The notes beneath the pieces were generated by a model that was given only the letters and a program-made list of their open reading frames with translations, was not told the DNA's origin and made no database searches. Of a stretch of DNA of 64,000 nt, positions 8,451-17,872 are shown one piece after another; position 1 is the stretch's first letter, and each line of letters begins with the position of its first letter. Position numbers and translations under genes: made by a program. Source of the stretch: Gimesia aquarii (lineage in GTDB: Bacteria; Planctomycetota; Planctomycetia; Planctomycetales; Planctomycetaceae); contig NZ_CP037422.1 of NCBI RefSeq assembly GCF_007748175.1, positions 248,001 through 312,000 on the forward strand, read 5' to 3'.

Positions 8451-9674
8451 TTATTCTTCTTCGTTTGCCGTTTCGGTATCGACTGGCTTTTCATCCGTCG
8501 ATTTTTTACTGGCACTGGTTGCTTGATCCCAGGGTGTTTTTTTGCGTGGCGGCGGTGGGCCAGGAAATTGGTAATACGTGCATTCAATGCGGCCGTTATA
8601 TAATTTTCGGCGGCGTGCTTTGCGACCAAAGATGCGCTCAAAACCGGGATGAGACGTCAGTACATAAATGGACCACATTTCTAACGGTTCGCACACACGT
8701 TTCATTTCGCGATAAATTTTTTCGGCATCTTCTTTCTCACCCAGGCGTTCTCCATATGGAGGATTGGTAATCAGGCAACCATATTTGCGGGGCGTGCTTA
8801 ATTCAGAAAGCGGTTGTTCTTGAAAGTGTATGTGTTCTTCCATCCCTGATTGCTGTGCGTGATAGCGGGCCATGCGAATCATGGCAGGGTCGATATCGTA
8901 GCCCTGCAAACGGAAAGCGATGTCATTACGCATCAGATCGTGGGCTTCCTCGCGGGCGGCCTCCCATAACTCAGCAGAAAGTTGCTGCCAGCCTTCAGAA
9001 GTAAAATCGCGATTGATACCGGGGGCGGTATTGGTTCCAATTAAGGCGGCTTCGATGGGGATGGTTCCTGAACCGCAACACGGGTCAATAAAAGGACGTT
9101 CACGATTCCAGTAACTTAATTGAATTAACCCGGCGGCTAAGGTTTCTTTCAATTGTGCTCCGGCGGTCAACTTGCGATAGCCGCGCTTGTGCAGGCTGGG
9201 GCCTGTGGTGTCGATACAAACCGATGCTTTATCTTTCAGGATCGAAACGCTGACCGAATACAGGGGACCATCTTCGGGGAACCAGTCTTTAATGTAATGC
9301 TGCTTCAAGCGTTCGGCAATCGCTTTCTTCACCACCTTCTGTGAGTTTTTAGCGCTGTTGATCTTCGAACGAACCGTCGATACTCTGACGGGAAACTGCA
9401 CAGAGGGAGGCATCCAGCGCTCCCACTCGAGATCTCGGACCTCCTCAAACAGATCGTCAAAATCAAAGGCCGTGAATTCACCAAGGCATACCAACACTCG
9501 GTCTGCACTGCGGAGCCAGAGATTGCAGCGACAGATGGCATTCAGATCGCCTTGAAATGTGACGCGTCCGTTTTCGACCGTCTGATCTTCGTATCCCAGT
9601 TGTTTTAATTCGCGCGAAATCACGGCTTCCAGGCCAAAAGCAGAAGTGGCTACGAGAGTTATTGGCTCGGACAT
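8451..9674 (-). CDS. THUMP domain class I SAM-dependent rRNA guanine-N2 methyltransferase (RlmL N-terminal/YpsC-like)
   Basis: This 407-residue protein starts with a ferredoxin-like/THUMP RNA-binding region (about 1-160) and continues into a Rossmann methyltransferase domain. That domain carries FIDPCCGSGTIPIEAA (SAM-binding motif I) and the catalytic ITNPPYGERLG (motif IV, N-PP-Y type used to methylate exocyclic amines). This arrangement matches the m2G2445 half of E. coli RlmL and B. subtilis YpsC. The C-terminal 35 residues are charged and probably disordered (PPPRKKTPW and an acidic end). The start at 9674 gives the usual family N-terminus. Confidence 0.9.
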   Translation of the reverse strand: MSEPITLVATSAFGLEAVISRELKQLGYEDQTVENGRVTFQGDLNAICRCNLWLRSADRVLVCLGEFTAFDFDDLFEEVRDLEWERWMPPSVQFPVRVSTVRSKINSAKNSQKVVKKAIAERLKQHYIKDWFPEDGPLYSVSVSILKDKASVCIDTTGPSLHKRGYRKLTAGAQLKETLAAGLIQLSYWNRERPFIDPCCGSGTIPIEAALIGTNTAPGINRDFTSEGWQQLSAELWEAAREEAHDLMRNDIAFRLQGYDIDPAMIRMARYHAQQSGMEEHIHFQEQPLSELSTPRKYGCLITNPPYGERLGEKEDAEKIYREMKRVCEPLEMWSIYVLTSHPGFERIFGRKARRRKLYNGRIECTYYQFPGPPPPRKKTPWDQATSASKKSTDEKPVDTETANEEE

Positions 9675-9810
9675 ACTGGCGGGGTATCACTTTCGAATTC
9701 AGTAAAACAAACAATATCCGGTAGAAAAAGGGCAGAGGGATGATCATACTACTATATATGGACCCAAACGAAATTCTACAAGACAATTGATCATAGAGAA
9801 GGTTTTCACA

Positions 9811-10803
9811 ATGCGGAATGCTCTGCCCCCTTATAATCGGCTCCCTCGCCGTGATTTTTTGAAACAGGCCTCCCTGAACGTTTTAGCGGGTACTGCTCTA
9901 GTCAATGGCCTGTCTGAACAAAACACATCAAAGGCGGGGGAGCAGCCCAAAACGAAATCGGGCAATGGTTACCAACTGGGGGCATTTACAAAGAGCTTTC
10001 AGGATATGCCTATTTCCGACGTTTGCCGGGCATTCCAATCGATTGGTCTGGACGGTCTTGATCTGACCGTGCGTCCCAAGGGGCATATTTTACCAGAAAA
10101 TGTAGAAAAAGAACTGCCACAGGCATGTGCTGCGGCCAAAGCGGCAGGCGTCAAAGTTCTCTTTCTGACCACCATGATTACTGAGCCTGACAAAAACGCA
10201 GAACGGATTCTGGCAACCGCGCAAGAGCAGGGGATTGATCGAATCAAAATCGGCTACTACCGTTACAAGGAGTTTGGCACGCTGGCTCAGCAGTTAAAAG
10301 CAACAAGCAAGCAAATTGGCAAGGTTGCAAAACTGGCACAAAAATATAACGTGTTGCCTTGCGTGCATGTGCACTCGAACAACTTTCTGCCTTCGCATGG
10401 AACGCAGTTGTATCAAATGATTCAAGACTATTCGCCTCAGGAGGTCGGCGCGTATGTCGATATGTTGCATATGGTCAAGGAAGGTAGCGGCGATGGCTGG
10501 CGTCAGGGACTTGATCTGTTAGCACCCTGGATTGCTCTCTGTGCCGTTAAGAATTTTGCCTGGGAACGAGGCGAGGGACGAGACAAAAAAGGGCATCAGA
10601 AGTGGGAAGTCAAGACTGTGCCCGTGGCTGACGGGATTTCACCGATTCCGGATTATGTCGACGCGCTGCGGAAACTAGGTTATGAAGGAATCTTTTCACT
10701 TCATAGTGAGTTTAAAGGTCGCCACAGTTGGAAACAGCTTTCAACAGAGGAGTGTCTGGCACAAACGGCCGTAGATGCGAAATATTTTCGTTCGCTGTGG
10801 TAA
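9811..10803 (+). CDS. Tat-exported sugar phosphate isomerase/epimerase-like TIM-barrel protein
   Basis: The protein has 330 residues from ATG 9811, with GAGAAGG at 9796-9802 as ribosome binding site; a TTG at 9787 would only add residues before the export signal. The N-terminus carries a twin-arginine motif (LPRRDFLKQAS). The rest resembles xylose isomerase-like TIM barrels: GLDGLDLTVRPKGHI, a metal-site-like CVHVHSNNF, VGAYVDMLHM and a C-terminal GIFSLHSEF. Such exported proteins are abundant in planctomycetes and often accompany Gfo/Idh/MocA oxidoreductases and sulfatases in glycan loci. The reaction catalysed is not known. A strong inverted repeat follows the stop codon. Confidence 0.88.
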   Translation: MRNALPPYNRLPRRDFLKQASLNVLAGTALVNGLSEQNTSKAGEQPKTKSGNGYQLGAFTKSFQDMPISDVCRAFQSIGLDGLDLTVRPKGHILPENVEKELPQACAAAKAAGVKVLFLTTMITEPDKNAERILATAQEQGIDRIKIGYYRYKEFGTLAQQLKATSKQIGKVAKLAQKYNVLPCVHVHSNNFLPSHGTQLYQMIQDYSPQEVGAYVDMLHMVKEGSGDGWRQGLDLLAPWIALCAVKNFAWERGEGRDKKGHQKWEVKTVPVADGISPIPDYVDALRKLGYEGIFSLHSEFKGRHSWKQLSTEECLAQTAVDAKYFRSLW

Positions 10804-10822
10804 GGTGAGATTAACATTTTCT

Positions 10823-10889
10823 GAGTGGAATGGCGCTAGCCACCGGTAATTTAAAAACAGTAGAACCGGCGGCTAGCGCCGAACCGCTC
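10823..10889. repeat. Imperfect 25-bp inverted repeat, possibly a dispersed intergenic element
   Basis: Arms at 10823-10847 and 10865-10889 share GGCGCTAGCC (10832-10841) against GGCTAGCGCC (10871-10880) and CCGGT against ACCGG, with about five mismatches in 25. The internal loop is 17 bases and A-rich. No T-run follows on either strand, so a simple intrinsic terminator is not the best reading. It separates the TIM-barrel gene from the first sulfatase. Confidence 0.75.
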
Positions 10890-10909
10890 ACTTTTCAGGT
10901 TGTGATGCC

Positions 10910-12349
10910 ATGTACGTGAAGTGTTTGATTACGTTACTCAGTGTGTTGAGTTGTTTGATCACAACTAGGGCGGATGCTGCGTCACAAAAACCAAACGTAG
11001 TCTTAATCATGTGTGATGATCTCGGTTGGGGAGATACTGGCTTTAACGGAAATAAAATCATCCAAACTCCACATCTGGACGAGATGGCGAAAGCGGGAGT
11101 CATCCTGAAACGATTTTATGCGGGAGCGCCGGTATGCAGTCCGACGCGTGGCAGTTGTCTGACGGGCCGCAATCCCTTTCGGTATGGGATTGTGACAGCC
11201 AACAAGGGGCACATGAAAGCTCAGGAGATTACTCTGGCAGAATTATTAAAAGACCACGGTTATCGTACAGGGCATTTCGGGAAATGGCATCTGGGAACAC
11301 TGACGAAAACGGTTCGCGAATCGAATCGGGGGGGACCAAAAAATATCAAAGACTTTTCACCTCCCTGGCAGAACGGATTCGAAGCCTGTTTTTCCACCGA
11401 AGCGAAAGTTCCCACCTGGGATCCGATGCTCAAGCCAGCCGGAAAGGCTCCTGGAAAAGGTTGGGCAGCGATTGAAGAGGGCGAACCTACCAAACCATAT
11501 GGCACGCATTACTGGAATTCAGCAGGCGAGATCGTTAAAGATAACTTACGCGGTGATGATTCGAAAATTATTATGGACCGTGCCTTACCGTTTATTAAAA
11601 GCAGTACGAGAGCAGAGAAACCGTTTTTCTGCGTGATCTGGTTTCATACGCCACATCTGCCTGTGGTTGCAGGGCCCCGTTATCGAGACATGTATCAGAA
11701 GTATGATCTTTATCACAGTAACTATTATGGTTGTATTACTGCGATGGACGAGCAGATAGGACGCTTGCGGGCGCAATTGAAACAACTGAATTCTGCTGAA
11801 AATACAATGCTCTGGTTCTGCTCTGACAATGGTCCAGAAGGCAATGCTCGTGCCCCCGGTTCTGCGGGTCCGTTTCGTGGGCGCAAACGTGACTTGTTTG
11901 AAGGAGGCATTCGTGTGCCCGCGCTATTGGAATGGCCGGCCAAAATTCACCCTGGTACCGAAACCAGCTTTCCAATGGTGACCAGTGATTATCTACCGAC
12001 GATCCTGGCGGCTATGGAGTTGCCAGTTCAAGCAGATCGTCCCATTGATGGAATGAATCTCTGGCCTGTTTTTGCAAACAAGGTAAAACATCGCCAGCAG
12101 CCGATTGGCTTTCAATTCCAGAAAAACGCGGCCTGGGTGACCGATCGCTATAAACTGCTTAGAAAACAGCAAAGGTCGAAAACAGAGTATCAATTGTTTG
12201 ACCTGCTTGCTGATCCAACGGAAAGCAAAGATATTTCTAAAGAACATCCTGAACTCGTTGCACGGTATCAGACAGAATTAGAACGCTGGATGAAATCCTG
12301 TGAGCAAAGTAACCAGGGCCACGATTATCAAACAAAAAAGCAGCCTTAA
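10910..12349 (+). CDS. Secreted sulfatase (formylglycine-dependent)
   Basis: This 479-residue protein has a signal peptide (about 1-24) and the alkaline-phosphatase superfamily sulfatase fold. Metal ligands are visible in MCDDLGWGD near residues 34-42. The active-site signature C76-SPTR would be converted to formylglycine at C76, followed by SCLTGR. Later motifs are GKWHLG and CSDNGPEG. The substrate is probably a sulfated polysaccharide ester, but the subfamily cannot be set by eye. The gene is followed after 48 bp by a second sulfatase on the same strand. No formylglycine-generating enzyme is in the window. Confidence 0.95.
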   Translation: MYVKCLITLLSVLSCLITTRADAASQKPNVVLIMCDDLGWGDTGFNGNKIIQTPHLDEMAKAGVILKRFYAGAPVCSPTRGSCLTGRNPFRYGIVTANKGHMKAQEITLAELLKDHGYRTGHFGKWHLGTLTKTVRESNRGGPKNIKDFSPPWQNGFEACFSTEAKVPTWDPMLKPAGKAPGKGWAAIEEGEPTKPYGTHYWNSAGEIVKDNLRGDDSKIIMDRALPFIKSSTRAEKPFFCVIWFHTPHLPVVAGPRYRDMYQKYDLYHSNYYGCITAMDEQIGRLRAQLKQLNSAENTMLWFCSDNGPEGNARAPGSAGPFRGRKRDLFEGGIRVPALLEWPAKIHPGTETSFPMVTSDYLPTILAAMELPVQADRPIDGMNLWPVFANKVKHRQQPIGFQFQKNAAWVTDRYKLLRKQQRSKTEYQLFDLLADPTESKDISKEHPELVARYQTELERWMKSCEQSNQGHDYQTKKQP

Positions 12350-12397
12350 GTATTATCAAATCGCAAAGTTAACGACGCATTTATCTGAAAGACCAAC

Positions 12398-14062
12398 ATG
12401 AATTTTATGAAGTCGCTCTTCAGCTTAGCCTTATTTGTAACTCTATTTACCTCACGCAGTCTGTATGCAGTTGAGACATCACGTCCGAATGTCATTCTCA
12501 TTATGGTCGATGATATGGGGTTCTCAGATATTGGTTGTTACGGCGGTGAAATTGAAACACCGAATCTCGATGCGCTGGCTGCCGGGGGCGTGCGGTTTTC
12601 TCAGTTTTATAACTCGGGTCGCTGTTGTCCCACTCGCGCCACCTTGATGACGGGCTTGCACCCTCATCAGACAGGCATTGGCTGGATGACCAATCCGCCT
12701 GGAAATAAAAGAGGTGACTCAAAACCGCCGGCCTATCAAGGGTATTTGAACCGTAATTGCGTCACAGTTGCTGAAGTATTGAAGCAGGCGAACTACGCAA
12801 CCTATATGGCGGGGAAATGGCATCTTGGCTATAGCGTGCGTGATTGCTGGCCACTGCAACGTGGTTATGAAAAATATTTTGGTTGTGTCTCGGGTGCGAC
12901 GCGTTTCTTTTATCCTATTGAACCACGGGGAATGACGTTTGGTAATGAAAATATCAAAACTCCTCCCAGCACAACCGATCGCCCTTTTTATACTACTGAT
13001 GCCTTCACTGATTATGCGATTCGCTTTCTGGGAGAACATCAACAGGAGAACTCACAAAAAGAGAAACCGTTTTTCCTGTATCTGGCTTATACCGCTCCAC
13101 ATTGGCCACTTCAGGCACATGAAGAAGACATTGATAAATATCGCGGAAGATACAAGATCGGCTGGGACGAGTTACGTAAGCAGCGTTTCGCACGACAAAA
13201 GAAATCGGGTCTGATTTCTAGAGACACCAGGCTCTCACCGCGTGATAAATCTGTTCCCGCCTGGGATTCATTGAGTGCGGAAAAACAAAAAGAGATGGCG
13301 CTCAAGATGGCCATCTATGCCGCGATGGTTGATCGTGTTGATCAGAATATTGGCAAGCTCGTCAACTGGCTCAAAGACCATCAGCAATATGAAAACACGT
13401 TGATCCTGTTTCTGTCCGACAATGGGGGTTGTGCAGAGGGGGGTAAGTTGGGACGTGGGGAATTTCTCGACATCGAAAAACGAAATCAAGAGACAGCGAA
13501 CAGCTACGGTGCTGCCTGGGCCAATGCTTCGAATACTCCCTTTCGCCTGTATAAGCATTATGCTCACGAAGGCGGAAGTGCGACTCCCTTCATCATGCAC
13601 TGGCCACAGCAGATCAGACCAAGTCAAGAGTGGTTCCGTGAACCGGCGCAATTAATCGATGTCATGCCCACCATCGTCGATGTTGCCGGAGCATCGTATC
13701 CGAAAGAACATAAAGGCAAATCGATTCATACACTGGATGGTATTTCGTTAAAACCTGCGATGAAGGGGAAAAGCTTAGACCGCGCTGCTCCGCTTTTCAT
13801 CGAACATGAGAACAACGCATTTGTGAGAGCCGGGAACTGGAAACTGGTGGGTCGCGGCGTCTCTCCCGCTGGCGGACTGAAGCCCGAGAAGTGGGAACTG
13901 TATGACGTACATAAAGACCGTACGGAATTGAATAACCTCGCGAGTAGTCATCCCGAAAAAGTGAATGAACTATCGACCCAATGGCAAGCCTGGGCGAAGC
14001 GAGTCAATGTGTTTCCGAAGCAAAAAAAGCCTGTGAAGAATCGAAAGAAGAGGACTAAATAA
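12398..14062 (+). CDS. Secreted arylsulfatase A-like sulfatase
   Basis: This 554-residue sulfatase has a signal peptide (about 1-24), MVDDMGFSDIG metal-ligand residues, and the formylglycine motif C76-CPTR followed by ATLMTG. GKWHLG, APHWPLQAH and LFLSDNGGCAEGG follow. It belongs to the arylsulfatase A-like group, longer than the upstream sulfatase because of an insertion around residues 250-300. A Lys-rich C-terminus (about residues 535-554) looks disordered. The gene pair is probably co-transcribed and would remove sulfate groups from different positions of a marine glycan. That pairing role is inferred from adjacency. Confidence 0.95.
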   Translation: MNFMKSLFSLALFVTLFTSRSLYAVETSRPNVILIMVDDMGFSDIGCYGGEIETPNLDALAAGGVRFSQFYNSGRCCPTRATLMTGLHPHQTGIGWMTNPPGNKRGDSKPPAYQGYLNRNCVTVAEVLKQANYATYMAGKWHLGYSVRDCWPLQRGYEKYFGCVSGATRFFYPIEPRGMTFGNENIKTPPSTTDRPFYTTDAFTDYAIRFLGEHQQENSQKEKPFFLYLAYTAPHWPLQAHEEDIDKYRGRYKIGWDELRKQRFARQKKSGLISRDTRLSPRDKSVPAWDSLSAEKQKEMALKMAIYAAMVDRVDQNIGKLVNWLKDHQQYENTLILFLSDNGGCAEGGKLGRGEFLDIEKRNQETANSYGAAWANASNTPFRLYKHYAHEGGSATPFIMHWPQQIRPSQEWFREPAQLIDVMPTIVDVAGASYPKEHKGKSIHTLDGISLKPAMKGKSLDRAAPLFIEHENNAFVRAGNWKLVGRGVSPAGGLKPEKWELYDVHKDRTELNNLASSHPEKVNELSTQWQAWAKRVNVFPKQKKPVKNRKKRTK

Positions 14063-14086
14063 TAGGCTCGAAAAATGAATATGAAG

Positions 14087-15211
14087 TTATTTCGCTTTGA
14101 ATACAAAATCTTTTACAGGGACGAGACCTTGCCGATCTTGGATGAATGCCTGATTCTTAATGGAGTCCCACATACGCTCGCCGTATTGCAGGTCGAGTGA
14201 TTTGACTTCAAAAAGGTTTAGTTCAATCGGGAGGTTTAATTTGGATTCGATTAATGTAACGGTACGACTTCTAATCAATTCTTCCTCTTGGCCCTCTTTG
14301 TTTTGAAAGTGTTCGATACTTACTTTTTCTGGTAAATAGATCCCGTCTACTTTTTTGTATCTAAAGATGCGTTTGTGCCGTAGTTTTAGACCGGAGTATT
14401 GTTCATATTTTGTGGTATTAAAACCATACCTGGAATCGTATGTTACTTTATAAATGTTCGGTGTGGCTTTGGGGCTCATAGGCTTAAATTTCTTGGTCAC
14501 GATAAAAAATTTATCACCAGATGTGTTTGTTTTTTCTATGATCGATACCATCATCAAAGCTTTCTGCTTTTGTTCGTCTCCTTTCTTTCCACTGAGCGCT
14601 GTGGCATACATGTCACAATTATTTGCAAAGGAATCCGAGAAATCTGAGCCGCTTCCAAATAAACCTCTGGGATCAAAAAAACGGCCATTCGAGTGCAGAT
14701 CATACTTCAGCAAGCGATATAATATTCTACCACTGATATTTTGGTGAAATTCTTTACGTCGTCCGAAGTGATTTTCTGAGAGTGCAAAACTCTCTTCTCT
14801 TCTCACAATCCATTGTGAATTCAGCCAGCTATTTGCTTTAACATGCTCTTGTGGTATCAGCTGGAGATTATCTGGTTTTACGGATAACTCATAATTTACG
14901 CGCAGCTTGTCCTGTTTTTGGTCCAGCCAGAATGGTAGTTGGCCTTGAGTGATCTCCCAATATCCACTGCCTTCGTTTCGCTTCGGGATTTTAAAATGGA
15001 CTTTGTCGAAGAAACGGTAGGTTCCCTGCCAGGTTTGGATGGAATCCAAATTACTAGATAACTGTTTTGCGAGGAATGCAAAGGCTTTTTGGATTTCCTT
15101 TGGATTCAGTTTCCGTTCATTGTCATCTGTTGGTGGTGCTGCCCTCATTATCGCCGGAGAATTCAGCAAAAAAGTCAGGGACATCAGTGTGAGTGACAAA
15201 CGACCAAGCAT
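14087..15211 (-). CDS. Secreted hypothetical protein
   Basis: This 374-residue protein begins with a signal peptide (about 1-24, cleavage near IMRAAPP). The mature part is polar, with alternating strand-like segments and a recurrent DSRYGFNTTKYEQYSGLKLRHK-like region. A C-terminal segment (DGIYLPEKVSIEHF) resembles outer-membrane lipoprotein-sorting or DUF-type planctomycete proteins that read as beta-sandwiches. I cannot name a family. It faces the sulfatase pair convergently (24-bp gap) and is transcribed alone. The function is unknown; a periplasmic location follows from the signal peptide. Confidence 0.82.
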   Translation of the reverse strand: MLGRLSLTLMSLTFLLNSPAIMRAAPPTDDNERKLNPKEIQKAFAFLAKQLSSNLDSIQTWQGTYRFFDKVHFKIPKRNEGSGYWEITQGQLPFWLDQKQDKLRVNYELSVKPDNLQLIPQEHVKANSWLNSQWIVRREESFALSENHFGRRKEFHQNISGRILYRLLKYDLHSNGRFFDPRGLFGSGSDFSDSFANNCDMYATALSGKKGDEQKQKALMMVSIIEKTNTSGDKFFIVTKKFKPMSPKATPNIYKVTYDSRYGFNTTKYEQYSGLKLRHKRIFRYKKVDGIYLPEKVSIEHFQNKEGQEEELIRSRTVTLIESKLNLPIELNLFEVKSLDLQYGERMWDSIKNQAFIQDRQGLVPVKDFVFKAK

Positions 15212-15385
15212 AATTCACTCCTCGCAAGAATTTACTTCGACACGAAAATTACTTTCATCACTGGAAAGCTTGAAGATTATATCACAATTCTGAAGAGAAA
15301 GTTCAAGTCGCTTTATCTACTGAAATTTTGGGTTAGATCAATCCAGGAAGTAATTTGTAGTAGCTGTATTCTACTTTTAGTCGAG

Positions 15386-15471
15386 CACTGTCGGACAAGC
15401 CGACAGTGGCACCCTGCATTGGCAGCTTTTTTTGTTCGTAGTCGGGTTCCACTGGTGACTCGTCACCAGTG
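15386..15471. repeat. Two perfect hairpins (9-bp and 10-bp stems) between the hypothetical and symporter genes
   Basis: The first hairpin pairs CACTGTCGG (15386-15394) with CCGACAGTG (15400-15408) around a 5-base loop. The second pairs CACTGGTGAC (15450-15459) with GTCACCAGTG (15462-15471). Both start CACTG and end CAGTG. A T7 run at 15427-15433 lies between them on the plus strand, where no upstream gene needs a terminator. On the minus strand, where the symporter gene ends at 15486, no T-run follows either stem. They look more like a dispersed repeat than a terminator, though they could still stop transcription. Confidence 0.75.
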
Positions 15472-15485
15472 CTGTGAAAACATTT

Positions 15486-17660
15486 CTAATCAATCCAATG
15501 CAGGACGTTGCGGATGATCGACCAGCGCGGGGGTGTTCTCTCTTCGTTTTTGCCAAGGATCCAGTAATTGTAGAGCGTTTGAAAGGCGCCTTCCTTCTTT
15601 TTGAGTTCGAGCCAGACTTCCATGAATTCTTCGAACTCCACATCGTGTGCTCCCAGGTAATACAAGGGAACGCGAATATCTTTCCGAAAAGGATTCACAA
15701 CAGAAAACTTCGGATACAAGAGTGTCCAGGCCGAACCGGTCTCGGCACTGGTGACCAGGATACTTGCATCTCCCGCTTCGCCTTCAAAAAATTCCTCTTC
15801 AGATTCAATTTGAACAAATGAGGCATTCGGAAAATATTCGTGTGCTTTTTCATCAAAAAAGCTATTGGACACAACGGCGATTTTCAAATCTTTAGAATTT
15901 CGAAATTCCTCGAAATCCAAAAAGACGGCTTTGCGATAGTCGGGTAAGACGATGGCGAGTGTAACGTCCATATAAGAATCGGCCACAGGGAATGCGGTGG
16001 CACGTTCGATGGTACCTTCCAGACCTGACATCGCCAGATCGAAGTGATCTTCATCAAGCTGTTTGATGAGGGTATTCGGAGTGAACGGAATGAATTCGAT
16101 GGCCACACCTAGATCGTCGGCCAGGCGATGTGCCATATCAATATCAAAACCGACCAGTTGATTTTGTTCATTGAAATAGGAAAATGGCAAACGTTTGCCA
16201 TCAAATCCGAGTCGAATTACCCCACGGCGTCTAATGCGGTCGATTCTGGTTTCCCCCGGCATGATGGCGACCGGATTTGGTGTTGATTTCTTGAGGATTG
16301 TATAAGGGACATCAGGAAACAATAATTGCCGATCCGCAATCATCGCCTTGGATTGATAAAGGTCTTTGAAAGTGTAATTCAAAACGGTATGAATTCCAGC
16401 AATGACAATGCCGGCAATGCACAACCAGAGTAGCGAGTAAGAAATAAATCTTTTCCATTGAATTTTGAGGGTTCCCGACAATGAGGCGGCAGCGAGGATA
16501 GCAAAGGAAAACAGATAAATCGAACGGAGTGCATCTCCCAGACGCGTGGTATAGATGCCGACTGCCAGATAGAGTTGAAAAATATCATGGGGAATATGCA
16601 TCAGGTCGAGTAGCCAGGGGATTGTAACGGCAGGTTTGGCAAAGGAACCGGCCATGCCTAAGGATAAAAATTTGGGGTATTGGTCTGGTAATAAACTCTC
16701 ACCATAAAACCAGGCCGAAAAGGGAATAAAAATCAATCCGATAATCCTTCCCAGATCGGGAAAGGGGAATACGAGGGGAACTAAAACATCCGGAGAGCCA
16801 CCGCTATTTTCTTTTTCCAGATGATAGCGGTCCAGAATCTCGCGAGCCGCTTCGACGATTAATGGCAGCACAGCGAAGGTGTTGCCTAACACGAATGCTG
16901 CGATGACCGCGGTTTGTGAAACCTTTAATGCGTCCCAGTATCTTACGGGAGTGCAGACTGAAATCAGCATCGGTAGAATTCCGACTGCGAGAAGCAGCGT
17001 CGCGGCTGAGAAGGTGATTAGATAAGCCTGGAGCAATCCGAATTTTTCAAACGGCAGTGTGCCGACGGCGTACGAGACGATCGCAAAGATTCCAAAAGGA
17101 GAAATATGAACCACAAAGCGGTTGAGTCTCATTAATGCCTGCACTGCAACCGTTAGTGGATCCAGCAAATGATCCCGATTCGAAAGACTGCTTAAAGCGA
17201 TACCTAGTCCGATGGAGAAGATGACGACGGCAGGAACCGCGTTGTTCGCAAGTGAGAAAAAGGGATTTGCGGGCACGAATAAATCATACAGGCTTTCGTT
17301 TTGTGTCCCCTGGATGATGCTGGTGCTAAAAAACGCTCCCTTTTGCCAGAAAGGAAACGCCAGGGACATCAGACAGACAGAAAACAGACCAATACACCAT
17401 AAAATGATCAGGAGAACAATGACCGTCAGAGCCATATTCCGTGTCTGTTTTAATGAGATACGGCCCAAATTCAGAATCAGTGAAAGTGTAATGTAGGGCA
17501 GGACGGTCATCTGCAAGAGACCAATGAAAATCTCCCCGATTGATTTCAGAGGGGCGCACAGATCACCAAAGAAAAGACCACACAGAATTCCCAGAAACAG
17601 ACTTGTTAGAATCCAAGTTGTTAACCCGGGTTTGAAATGCTTCTGTGTTACTTCGCCCAT
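15486..17660 (-). CDS. Dicarboxylate/amino acid:cation symporter-like protein fused to a family 3 solute-binding domain
   Basis: This 724-residue protein joins two modules usually found apart. Residues about 10-430 form a multi-pass membrane domain of the DAACS (GltP/GltPh) family, with LQMTVLPYITLSLILNLG and NNAVPAVVIFSIGLG. Residues about 472-705 form a bacterial family 3 solute-binding domain (RRRGVIRLGFDGKRLPFSY, GFDIDMAHRLADDLGV, DLAMSGLEGT). Two DAACS substrate motifs are altered: the Ser-rich HP1 loop reads LGNTFAVLP and the NMDGT motif is replaced by PDLGR. The tethered binding domain may therefore supply specificity. The fusion has no frameshift or internal stop. Substrate prediction: an acidic or polar amino acid or dicarboxylate, uncertain. 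Confidence 0.88.
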   Translation of the reverse strand: MGEVTQKHFKPGLTTWILTSLFLGILCGLFFGDLCAPLKSIGEIFIGLLQMTVLPYITLSLILNLGRISLKQTRNMALTVIVLLIILWCIGLFSVCLMSLAFPFWQKGAFFSTSIIQGTQNESLYDLFVPANPFFSLANNAVPAVVIFSIGLGIALSSLSNRDHLLDPLTVAVQALMRLNRFVVHISPFGIFAIVSYAVGTLPFEKFGLLQAYLITFSAATLLLAVGILPMLISVCTPVRYWDALKVSQTAVIAAFVLGNTFAVLPLIVEAAREILDRYHLEKENSGGSPDVLVPLVFPFPDLGRIIGLIFIPFSAWFYGESLLPDQYPKFLSLGMAGSFAKPAVTIPWLLDLMHIPHDIFQLYLAVGIYTTRLGDALRSIYLFSFAILAAASLSGTLKIQWKRFISYSLLWLCIAGIVIAGIHTVLNYTFKDLYQSKAMIADRQLLFPDVPYTILKKSTPNPVAIMPGETRIDRIRRRGVIRLGFDGKRLPFSYFNEQNQLVGFDIDMAHRLADDLGVAIEFIPFTPNTLIKQLDEDHFDLAMSGLEGTIERATAFPVADSYMDVTLAIVLPDYRKAVFLDFEEFRNSKDLKIAVVSNSFFDEKAHEYFPNASFVQIESEEEFFEGEAGDASILVTSAETGSAWTLLYPKFSVVNPFRKDIRVPLYYLGAHDVEFEEFMEVWLELKKKEGAFQTLYNYWILGKNEERTPPRWSIIRNVLHWID

Positions 17661-17872
17661 TCGCCAAATCCTTGCGCATCAACGTGCCAGCAAAGACTTC
17701 CTTATCAAGCTCAAAATGAAATCTGTTACTTGAAATGGATAATTCTTTGCGAAACGTGTATGTTTCCAGTAGATAACGTAACTATGAATGTGAATCGAGA
17801 CAATCAATGCGTTCGATGGATTGTTGATTCTTAACAGAAAAGACCACTTTTCACCAGACTATTTGAACTTGT

